From the NCBI GenBank assembly GCA_043228905.1, contig JBHGNT010000007.1:3534001-3598000 (forward strand): a stretch of DNA of 64,000 nt. Reading direction: 5' to 3'. The translations under genes were made by a program, and so were the position numbers. The stretch is from Azolla caroliniana (taxonomy: Eukaryota; Polypodiophyta). Positions 47,701-59,100 of this stretch are shown here, in pieces. Numbering within the stretch: the stretch's first letter is position 1; each line of letters starts with the position of its first letter. The notes under the pieces are model-generated. The model did not search any database and was not told where the DNA came from. It worked only from the letters and a program-made list of their open reading frames with translations.

Positions 47701-50700
47701 AGGTTAATCCAAATTTCTTTATTTGTCTCTTTTATTTTATGCATGACTTTTAGGGTTTTATATTCTTAGAAATAATTTATTTTTTCTTTGGCAGCCTGAT
47801 TTTTCCATTTATGATTTACCACTATTCATAATTACAAGTATTGGTGCTGGATTTCTTGGGGCATTGGTGAACATTTCTCATAGGTGGTTGGGTTGGATAA
47901 GGCCATCCGCTTCACACCGTCTTGCAAGGTGTACTATCTTAGTAATGAACAAAAGACATTTCATACGCTGTCTCTCTCTTAGTGTTCTTTTTTCCTGTTT
48001 GTAGGATACTAGAGGCCTGTATTCTCACATTGCTTTGTGTATCTGTAATCTTCACTTTGCCTTTGTTCTTTGGACATTGTCAAGAACTTCCAGAAGAGTA
48101 AGTTGAATTTCAAGTACCAGACTCAAGGCCTAGGTTCCTGGATTTATATATTGTTTTCCTTTTTGTTAACATTCTGTAATTTGCAAACATGACCTGTAAA
48201 CAGTTACAGTGACACGGACTTCTGGTTTACCTACAACTGTGAACAGGGTTCGGAGGGGAAAGTATACAATGATTTGGCAACTTTGTTCTTTTCAGTTCCA
48301 CATGAGGTGCATAACTTATCTGCTCTATGATACCACAGTAACTGTTTGTTGTTAAGATGCTGGATCTGGTTCAATGAATTAATTATCTTTTCACTTATGT
48401 CATTACATATTGATGAAGAGAGCTAGAGAAAAGATAGAGAAGAGAAGAAGAAGATATAAGAATGGTATATTATACTATTAAGGGAACAATACAAACTTCT
48501 TAGACTCCAAATACAAATACAACTCCATAGAACCCCTTTTCTTTCTATGATTCTAAATGACAATAGACTTTCCTTCTTCCTGCCCTCTTCTACCAAGCCC
48601 CTTCTCACATCTTGTAGACCTTGTATTCTTCTTTTTTCCTTCTCCCTATGGCTAAGAAAACCCTCCTCTTTATAGACATGATTCTATGTGAGGCGTTTTT
48701 TATACCACTATTTCGCCTGTTTAATCCCAAATTTGTCATACAAGATATGTTTGGAAACCTCTTGTTTTCATCTTTTTTATGCATCTTTTCTTTCGCAATT
48801 TAGATATCGGATGAAGAAGTGATGAGCTTTTTTATCTATCTAATCTTCATATCCATGCCTCGCTTTTTTCTACTTCTGAAAAATGCCTCTAACTTTATCC
48901 CTTCAAGTTCCTTCTTTCTTTGATTGTTATGATACTTGAACCTTTCATATGACGCTTTATTCTTGGACATCTTAGCATCCAACAATTTGCAACAATCTTT
49001 TCTCATGAACAAAAACTGATTTCACACATCTAAAAGGAGTTCACCTCTCTATGATACCCCAGTAATGCTTTTGTAGCTAAGATTTTGGTCATTGGATGTG
49101 AAAGGAATTCGCCTTTCTATGATATCTCAGTAAGACTTCTGCAGTTAAGATGTTGAGTCAACTCCCTTCTGTTCTTGGAAGACCTAAGCAATGAACAAGT
49201 TTGCTCAGTAATGAGTAGCAGTATTTCATTTTTTAGTGGATTTGAAACTTCAACTATTTGACCAAGCAGACAATCACACATCTTCTGCAACTTGGGAGTT
49301 CAACTGATACATACTTCACCGTCAGAAGCCTGTCAATATATGCATGCTCTTTCTTCCTACAGTTCATTCTTTCCTATGGTGTAGCCACTCCTGGTGGTAT
49401 CTTCATGCCCTCGATGATGGTGAGTGCATCTGAAAATACAATGTATTCTTTTCAATGCATGGTCCTAATTTTTCGTGCACTAACCTCAGGTTGGAGCATC
49501 ATTTGGATCATTGATTGGGACTGTCTTCAAGAATATTTTCCCAACGTATCAATTTTAAAAATAAATAAATATATGAAACCAGACGAAAACTGTTTGTGAC
49601 AATTTGGTTTAATGGCAGGGCAAATATCCAACCCGGGCTTCATGCTCTAATAGGTGCAACATCTATGCTTGGTGGGCTCTTTCGCTCCACAATATCCTTG
49701 GTATGTCTAACTGCTGTTTCATCATCCTACGTCTGGGTGCTAACTTTGGGCAATTACTATTTCTTTATTTCTTAATGTCACATAGTTTTGTGTATTTTGC
49801 ATATTCAAAGAGAATCTATGCATTTGTTATATTCCTAGTGATATGCATCTCTGGAACAAATCTGGGTTTCATAGGACATGAGCTCATGTATAGGACCTTA
49901 TATTTTGCTCACTATCATTAACAAACTGAAATTAAGGTGATACCTATCCTCCTGTCACATTGTTTTCTGTATTTTGCATATTTAAAGACAAGTTATTCAT
50001 CAGTATATTGCTAGTGATATGACTTTGTAGCACAAATCTGTATTGCGCAAAGGAAACAGCTTAAACATCAAAGAAATTAGATGATTTGTCTCCAATGTTC
50101 CCCGGGAAAATAAGTTTCAACTTGAAAATGAACCTTTTAATTCAATCTTACTAAAGGCTTCTTCAAAGTCCAAAGCTCTGGGCATTGATAGCATGTTTTA
50201 AAAGTGGGTGATCCCTTATTGGTTCAGATTTCGGACTATTATTGGAAGGCCCCAAAATTGAGGCAATATGTGTGATGCATTCTTGCAGCAGTTTGATTTT
50301 TTTACTCATTATAATTTCATACAATTTCTAAAATGGTCTATTGTGAAAAAATAGTATACAATTCGCAAGATTTGCCATATTTTAGCAATACATCTCTGAA
50401 ATGGGTTACTAAGATGAGATATCATTGGTCTGTTGCAAAAATGTAGTATACAATGTTTTGAAGGGGCCTTGTCGCGTACTTTATTATTTTTCATTCGAAG
50501 TATTGCCTTATTGACAAATAGATCTGCTAAAGAAGTTTCTAAGGTAGGATATCTGCACTTCTTTTTGTTTGAAATTGTCAAAATATTTTGACCTTTGCAT
50601 TAAGTTTATGGGAGTTATTCAATACATTGTATGCGGACTGCTAATTTGTTGTACAATGATGGTTGATTCTCTTTGATATGGAAAAGTGGTGTATTCATTT

Positions 50701-53700
50701 GTGGAATGCTGTAGTAAATCACAAAGGCCATAATTTCATCTTTAAGAAGGTAATATGACATGTGACTATATATTTCTAGCATTGAGGCGTATGCATGATC
50801 ATTCTTTGCAAATATTCAAATACATAACAAGCTATATTTTTCCATAAGATAATTTGTGTGTGAATCAGTTTAACTGATTTAGTAGATATTCCTATTAAGT
50901 TTGGAATTGAATCTAGGGCTTAGATTTTGCATGCATGCTCATCTTACCTGTACCTGAAATTGTATGCATGTTTTTAGTGCACCACGGAGTGGGAACTCAT
51001 GCAAAAAAGTCAGTCAGAACTGAAACAACTTTAATCAAATTTTTTTGATCTGGTTCGATTGAAAATTAAGGAAATTACTAAAAGGCCTGTGTCTGTTGTA
51101 GAAGTACGCACAGCTGATTAATGGCTCAAACCTGCCAACTAACTGCCTTTTGTGTGGTCGCCTTAAAGTCATATGGGAGTTATCAGGTCAACTGAGCTAA
51201 TGGCCTGTCGCATGGGCCTCCCTTGTCAAAAACTTAGGTTCTGAGAATGTGAAGATTAGAGTTTTCAACAAGAGAGCCAGTAATGTGAGATCTTATGGGT
51301 CCACATAGAAGCTTTGTTGACTCTGAAATGTTCAAGAATATAAAGAACCTAAAGTTGCGGTCGGATTTGGGGCCAATATTTGTACTTGTCTATATTTTCT
51401 CAACTCTTTACTAATCACAATCTTCGTATCCTGTCTTATTTATAAACATTTGGATTGATAATATTAAGAATGGTTTCCTGAAGACTTCACTAGGAGGACC
51501 TTCCTCTCGCTTCATCTCTATGATTGTAAGAGATCAGATTTGACTGTGCACCATAGGAATTGTTGTGAAGCTTGAACTATTAATCATTAGGCCCACCTCT
51601 CTGACATAGTTTTCTCCTATAAGGCATTGAAAACGAGTTTTGAAGCTAACATCAGTTCTTTTTTATTTCGTTCAGGTGGTTATTGTAGTTGAAGGTACCG
51701 GAAACATTGAATTTTTAATTCCAATTATACTTGCTATTGTAATCTCCAATTGGATCAGTCATCATATCCATGCTGTTGGTGCGTATGAAGCAGACTTGGA
51801 ATCATTAGGTATGGCCTTATATAGACTTTAGTTCAGCCTGTTTCAAATCTCAAAAGAGAATTTTTAGGTATTGGGAAACTATTTGAAAAGATAAACTTGT
51901 TGTAGGCAACATACATTTTTTGCACAGTGAACCTCCACACGAACTCATCTCATTAAAAGCTGTTGATATCATGGCTTCAAATGTTATTGGATTTCCGGAG
52001 GTAATCTATTGAGTACCTTTAATCCAGAAGTATGCGCTCAAAGTATATTACTTATAGTAATGATTTATTCAGATTGTACCTGTATCAGAAGTTGTAAAGG
52101 TTCTACAGAGCAATCAACACAATGGGTTTCCAGTCTTCCGATGTTCAGGAGATAAAAAGTTTGCCAGAAAAGGGAAGTTAGTGGGATTAATCCTTAGACA
52201 TCAACTTCTTGTTCAATTGGAACAAAGATCTTTTCTTCAAGTTATTCCCAATACCCTCAATGATTACAATCTCATGCGACAAGTCCACGTAGGAAAGAAG
52301 GCGTTGGAAGAACTACAGATTCTCGAAAATAAAATGCGAGTCTACCATTATTCTCATAATCCTCATCATAGAGGTCTCTCATCACTTCCAGAAGCAGTGA
52401 ACAAATTGAGATTAGATGGGATAGGAGAATTGCAAAATACAGAGGATTTAAAAGGATCTGATACAATCAAAAGGATAGATGCCCTTGATCTGAGGCCATT
52501 CATGAATCGTGCTCCATTGACTGTAAGCAAAAGAAAGTCTGCTCTTTCTCACTCCTATAGCATAGCGTTGATCTTTAAAAGACTGATATATGATATACAA
52601 AAAAAGAAAATTTTGAGATAGCATTTTGTGGTTCTCAGTAACTGCTCTTGAAACACAGATATGAAACGCCATTTCATGATGCCTCACTCTGTTAATCTCA
52701 ACAATGTTTCCTTTGAACATTGAGCACCTTCTATTTGGAATTGGCAATGGTTCAGTTTCGGCTTAACCGGTTTGGCATTGTCCAAGCCAAACAGGTTAAG
52801 GCTTAACCAGTTTGGGGGAGTTCAAACTTGAACCAAGCCGAACCGAACCAATTTCCAAACTGGCTAGTGAATTTTTTGTTTAATTTTTGCTTTTTTCCCC
52901 TCTTTCTCAGTTTTTGGGACTGTGTGGCTGTGACACCTTTACTTATCTCTCTTCCCTATCTCTCCCTCTCTCTCTAATCAATTGAAAAGTATATAAATGG
53001 CTTAACTGGTTAGCTGGTTAAGCATGGCTCAAGCCAAACCAAACCCGCTGAACCTTTTAACAACAGTTTAACGGTCCGGTTTAGGCTTGAGGCGACCATT
53101 GCCGACTCCTACCTTCTATTACAAGTTCAAGATAGATTTATCCCGTTACCTTGGTAGATCATATGATTTTAATATATCATGTTTTGGTCCAAAAACTGAT
53201 TTCATGAAAGTGTTATTTCAGGTCTGTGGTGAATGCTCAGCCCAGCGAGTCTATGTCATATTTCGAACTCTGGGACTTCGACACTTGTGTGTAATAGATG
53301 CAAGTAACAAGTATGTTATTCTTACCATTTAGACAATTTTAAACACAGATTTAGCCTCCAAACACATATCATTGCACATATCAACTTTATTATGCACTGT
53401 GATAAAATAAAACAGATCAAATTCATCCCTTTAGATGTTATTATGCTTCCATAGGCTTGGACCACATCTGAGAATTTGTTTGTATCAAGAGGATCTACGT
53501 TTTTGGGAAAAAATCTGAAATTCCCTTGAATTTTGTTTCCCTAAATGTGCTATTTGGGCAAGTAATGGTCAAATCATCCCTTTTCCTTGATCATGTGTTA
53601 GCTGGGCAATTATACTGTCAATTCATTTCCCTTTTTATTTCTTTCTAGGGTTAACAAACATGTTTAGGTAAATAAAGAAAGACCCGGGGTTGTTTTGGAG

Positions 53701-54737
53701 TTCTTCCCTGTGTTTTTGGTGGCCCCTGGAAATTCAATCTCCGATAAATTCCATCAATTTCCTTGATGACAAGTTCTCCTTGCCCATTTTGTATGTGCTT
53801 CAAAAAGGTTTTTGCCAGATGAGGACAAAGCTTCTGCTACAAGGATATCTCGGAATAGTACTGTCAATTGTCTAATCACTATGTTACCCCCCAGCCTTTT
53901 CTTTATTTCCTCAAATGCCTGAAGGTTTTCGTCATTTCCTAAAATGCCATTCATCAACCCTAAACCCCTGGGGGATAGTTATACCTCTAACCATTATGAG
54001 CCTCTTTACATTTTCGTAGTGAACAGTCACAATCATTTTTAGGAGTAATGAATCTGACACCACCTGAGAGATCATCTTCATGTTAGTGGCCAATTGTAAG
54101 TGAATCTCATCTATTATCTGGAAAATATAGTTCTAAGTGGATCTCATCTGTTTTCTGTTAAATATGGGTCAATACTATTCTAAATGAATCTCAAACGTTG
54201 TGTTGAAAATAGAGATGGATGTTTGTTGCGTAAAAGTTTTAGCTTCCTTGGCAGAATATAGCTATCTACAATTGTTAGTGGACTGTGGAAATATAGACAG
54301 CAAGGGAGAGGTATAAGGATGGGTTATCATGTTGACTTAAATTGACTACCCCACGTGGTACAAAGGGATTGACTAGAGTTTAATTAACACAATCATCTGT
54401 TATTAGATATGAAGTTCCACATTCTCATTCTAAATCCGATTGTATCTTAAGATGACAATTGAATAAAAGAATGCAGTCATGAGATTTAATTTCTTAACTT
54501 GTATAATTAGGCATGTGATTTAATTTGTGTTTAATTTCTAACTTTGTATAGAAGGCGCTTGATACAATGTCTATGTTTAGGGTTATAGGAATGATAACAC
54601 GAAAGGACATAGTTCGTGCATACAAGGAAGCAAAGCTGTCGAGTAAAAGGTCACTTATTGTCTCAGACTATAGCCTAGCAAGCTTTTATGATAAGGATGA
54701 AAGAAAGAGCTTACAAGTGTTATACTCTCTTCCATGA
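41791..54737 (+). CDS. CLC-6/7-type chloride channel / anion-proton exchanger
   Basis: Membrane CLC protein with a cytosolic tail of two CBS domains. Exons: 41791-42182, 42927-42985, 44007-44059, 44163-44297, 44424-44498, 44598-44636, 46991-47128, 47210-47265, 47337-47415, 47488-47552, 47654-47702, 47795-47928, 48005-48097, 48204-48306, 49270-49419, 49490-49545, 49619-49700, 51676-51808, 51906-52000, 52073-52522, 53222-53310, 54581-54737. All GT..AG and in phase: 893 codons. Landmarks: ESLDYDPI, gating-glutamate loop [28 protein letters not shown] (proton glutamate), GGIFMP, first [12 protein letters not shown]...HNGFPVF, second [31 protein letters not shown] and the N-terminal SLDYD resemble CLC-6/7 rather than Arabidopsis CLCa-g. 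Oddities: GSGIP reads GGGVT, and the central pore Tyr is His. The ATG at 41791 is preferred; 41701 is in frame too. Confidence 0.93.
44810..45972 (+). mobile_element. RTE-type LINE 3' remnant, copy 3 (in CLC intron 6)
   Basis: Broken plus frames: [17 protein letters not shown] (44820), [15 protein letters not shown] (45097), [14 protein letters not shown] (45325), [10 protein letters not shown] (about 45452), and [20 protein letters not shown] (about 45490). These are in the same order as the other copies and as full RTE proteins. The 3' UTR ends with TAAGATGTAATCTCTTGTTTGG (about 45940). It is in sense orientation within the CLC gene and is dead. Confidence 0.78.
50100..51250 (+). mobile_element. 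possible LINE remnant in CLC intron 17
   Basis: A short plus-strand reading near 50145-50200 ([14 protein letters not shown]) recalls the start of a LINE RT region. One near 51130 ([13 protein letters not shown]) recalls its zinc-binding end. The rest is unrecognisable. The call is weak. Confidence 0.3.
52736..53110. mobile_element. MITE-like element in CLC intron 20, 10-bp target duplication
   Basis: Ends TGGAATTGGCAATGGT and the complement of ACCATTGCCGACTCCT are inverted repeats with few mismatches. The flanks carry exact ACCTTCTATT copies at 52726-52735 and 53111-53120. The interior is rich in AACCGGTTT/AACCGAACC words. It ends 111 bp before the exon at 53222. Superfamily is uncertain: the interior looks hAT-like but the duplication is 10 bp. 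Confidence 0.75.
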
Positions 54738-56198
54738 AAAAATCCTCCGTGTTGCATATGTAAATTGAAAGAAGATAAAGGCAACATGCAGATTTTGGTT
54801 CTTGATTGTATATTATTTGTAAACATTGGAATAATTCCATCTTATAATTGATTCAGCATTATAGACTTGTTTATTTTCTATGGTGGTTTATTATTTGTTA
54901 AACAGAATAAACAGAATAAATCCCATGTGCTAGCAGATGTTCATTGATTGTTTACCGAATTCCCTAATGTTTCTGTGATTGGACCTCTTATAAAGTGTTT
55001 CCAGAATTTAATTCAACTTAAGATGCGCTTCCAATGTTATCATGATGTCCATTATTGGTCATTTAGTTTAGCATCAGAATAGGGTCTATCCACCATCAGA
55101 TTAGGGCCTGTCCATCATGAGCTGGCTTCCCATGGTTCTCCAGTATTCAATATTAGTCATGCAATGCCATCAGCGTGGATCTCTCTCCATGCTTTGGTTG
55201 TGTGCCCAGCTTGGTAGTTATAACTCAATTGGATTTATAAATTTAGTTTAAAGGACATGCTTACGTGTAGATTCTAAATTGCATCACATGAGAATTGAGC
55301 TCTACTGTTCCTTTGTGCAGAATAGAGTGGTTCAGTCAAGTGCTAGAGTTATAAGTGAAAATGAGTGATCATTGTTATAAATATTACCACTGAATTGATT
55401 GGACATAGCTGCATTTATAATGGTCAGTCATTGGTGTCACTGATCATCAATAAAAGAGTAGTGCAAGGTTCCTTGATAAAGAAGAACACAGCAACATCAT
55501 TCAGTAACCCCTTTCAGTAGTTCCACTTGTGATTGCTTCATTGCAGACCATAGCAATAAAACAACCCCAAAACCTTGACACAAGCTGAGGTTCTCTGGCT
55601 AGCATATGCAATGACAGAAGTGGCATTCCACAATAGCAAGCAGCCCTACACCTACTACCAATCACAACACTTTATTGATAATGCACAGGTTTAACTACTG
55701 CTGGATTTCTGAAAAGTCTTCACAAATATACCTACAAAAATACTAAATGCACAACAATGATAATCATTCCAAGACAGAATTCAGCAGGTGCTTTATGCTC
55801 ATTAAGCACTCTCATGGAGCAAGTGCTCTTGGGCCTGCTCTTATTCATTTCTGCGGAGGGAAGTTGAGTTCGACTAAATGATGAACGAAAAGCAGAAAAA
55901 TCATAATATTTTCAAGAAATTTGAAAAAACAGCCTCTTGGATTTTAAAAACTTCTAGCTTTGAAAAACTAGCTGCAGCATAATTAGGTCTTACACAAAAC
56001 AATTAACAGGGTTTCAAGATCCTTAACAAACGTTTAACAGGTTACCAAATCCATGTTCTATTGCCGATAATTAATGTTAACCGTTTCAGTTTGCTTGCAC
56101 TAGTATGTCTGCCACATTATCACAACAAATGGTAGTGTATAAAGCAGAATAATAACAGAAACACAAACTACAGATGCCTTGAGCCCGACATCATCTTC
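54738..56198. other. spacer between convergent CLC and RPN10
   Basis: Contains the 3' ends of both genes. No additional gene or clear repeat was recognised. Confidence 0.5.
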
Positions 56199-59100
56199 TC
56201 ATGGTTCTCTCGTCTTGTCTTCCTCCTTTTTCTCTGCTGATTTATCGTCTCTAGATTTGAGATGCTGTAGAAAGATCAGAATGTCAGTAACATTCTCATT
56301 TACTTCACAAAATATTAGTATATACTGAAACGGAACACATGAACTTCTGACCTCCTCAGACTGCAAAGAGGCTAGCACTTCCCTCACAGAAGGATCATTT
56401 GGATCAACACCCGGAAGCTTTCATAGCAATGTCAATAGATTCAACCCAAACAAGGCTTGTTAGTTAGATTTTTGCACACTAGGATATATAGGCATGTGAA
56501 TATTGTAGCGCTGGTAATCCTTACCGATGATAGAATTGATGATACAAAGTTTTGGTCACCCAGAACTTTACTCATTTCAGCATCAGATGTCGTGGCAGCC
56601 TCCTGCATAGATATCTGTAATGCTGCAAAATGTGCAGAAATCAAGCCAAGCATCGAAATGGTTAGTGTTTATCAATAATCATCTCCGATTTTCAAATTAT
56701 GACCATGTGATAATAATGTCACCACACAGACAACATCAAACTGAACAGTGCATGAATGAAAGAGCAATAAGTTGACATATTAAAGAACAGCATCAAATGG
56801 CTATTTATGTGGTTTCTTAAGTGTTTTTGAGGAGACAAATATAATCTCAAATTTAATTTTCTTCAGTTTCAGGCTATCCTCCTTTTGTATTGTATTGCTT
56901 TAAGCATGTCAAGAGCATGTCAATTTTAATAGGAAATCTGTAACTCATAACAAATCATAATCATACTGTAGGATCTCTGATTTTTTACTTCAAGCCCATT
57001 ATGCCTTTTGACAAAACCCACCATCAACTACTACATTTCATAGGTCTTACCATTGGATAGACCTTTTGCATGGGTATGATATTATCTGCATCCGCAATCA
57101 TACCTCCACAACTATTGTGTATTCCATGTAGAGTTGTCAATTCAAAACTTCAGTTTATGCAGTCCTGTGCTATTTCCTTATGATACTTACACTGAGATGA
57201 GATCGTTGCCAGTGCCCTTGTTTTTATTGTGATGCAAGTTGTTTAATGTGAACAGGAAACTACAAGCTACGCAAAGAAACTAGCTAACACATGCATTTAA
57301 TAACAGTTATACAGAATAAGTTTTAAAATAAACTTAATATAGATGTTTGATTGCGTTATTCCACCATAAATTATAATGTAAACTTAATATAATTGTTTGC
57401 AGTGGTTTTTTACATCAATTTAACCATTTTTAATCAATCAAACCCTAGTCCCACCATTGCAATCCATTTAAATTTGGCATCTCAATCATCCCAAAACTGT
57501 AAATTACCCCTGTTATTCACAGATAAAAATGTTCTTAATAATTTTCTAATGACCCTTGTTTCCCATGGTCCACAAGCCAATGCCGGTAGTTAAAAGTACC
57601 CACGTTACTGAATTTCACTACAAAACTCACTATGCTTTTTCCTACATTTTTGACCAACGCTCTGTATCTTTTTATGACCCAAGTATAAGTTCAATCTTAT
57701 AAAACTCCAGAAAGAGATAACAAGGAAGGACCAAATAACATACAATCCTTTTAATGGGGGTGATAGAAAATACAAATAACTCTCATACATTTGCATGAAA
57801 ATACAAAATCAAGAAAGTAAAAGATCCTCAATTACAGAACTCACCAAATGCTAAATCTTGATCAGTTTCTGTCATTGTTGTGTCTTCTCGAGCACTTCTA
57901 GGGGCACCTACTCCTTCAGTCATAGACATTGCAAGCGCTTGCTCCAAAAGTGCATCTTCATCTTCCTGGTACACATCATGAGGGAACGTTTCTTCTACAA
58001 TTTCCATTATATAAGAAAAGCAATATACCATGAACCACACTAACACTAACAGATGTACATCTTGAAGCCATCATCACGTGTTTTTAATCCTCATCTTATC
58101 ATTATGTATCAATAAGATCTCGATAGAATAGATATTCACGGTAAACATTACTTGCAATAGACTCTTACCAGTTACATTGTATAAGAAAGCTAATATATCA
58201 TTGTCCATCATAGCACCTTGATTAACACATTCATCTATAAATCAATCAACTATTATAAACCAGTAACAATGTGGCATTCTCATATTATGCCCCTCTATAT
58301 TGAAAAGATATATACACTGAAAATTACTTATAATATAGTCTACTGGTGTTATCATTTCACATCATGAGGCTTGGATAAGTATAGGGAAGTTATTGTGAGC
58401 AGTACTTACCATATAGTCTACTGGTGCATTCCCAGTGACCGGAATACCACTAAGCACTTCTGCCATCAAAGTATCTCTCTCGATCTTCTCCTGTGTTGCA
58501 TCTTGGGGAGTGGCAGTGACAGTGGTTGCAGAAGCAGAAGCAGCTTCAGCAGCTCTTTTGGCTGCCGTTTCTTGCCTTGCTCTTTCCTCTTCCATAGAAA
58601 CACGGAGCGCGAGGGCAAGCTCAGGGTCAAGATTCGGATCCACACCAAATTCAAACCCAGCTCCCCCACCAGCTGCTGCTGCTGCAGCCGCAGCTCCAGC
58701 TGCCGCGGAGGCAGCAAAGCCACTGCCTGACTCTCCATCGCCTGTGAATACAGGAGAGCTGCAACAAATTTGTAAGCGGATCAAGCCAGAGAAAGACATG
58801 CATATCCACAAATATATGTGCTAATAGACACTTTGTGTGTGTGCCAACACATACACATGCATACAAACATATACATATATAAGTACACGTATATATGTTA
58901 ATGCAGATCAGTATGGTCTTGCTTGCTTTATCCAACTTACGATATTAGCACATCTGAAAGAACATTAGAACCAGCTGGCACGTGCACAATGTGACTTGAG
59001 TCGTTGCTATTCACAGCAGCTAAAAGAGCATCAAGCTTTTCGGACTTCCCATCTTCTTCTTCTCCAAAGTTGACTATATCCAGTGACACGTTGTTCTTTT

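Noticed and set aside
56441-56653. Frames antisense to RPN10 exons (also 58371-58824)
   Set aside because: They mirror RPN10 exons 6 and 8 and carry no independent signature.
58174-58237. Possible extra RPN10 exon ending at a GTAAGAG donor
   Set aside because: Neither available acceptor gives the right phase, whereas exon 6 joins directly to the exon at 57965 in frame and yields the expected UIM2 region.
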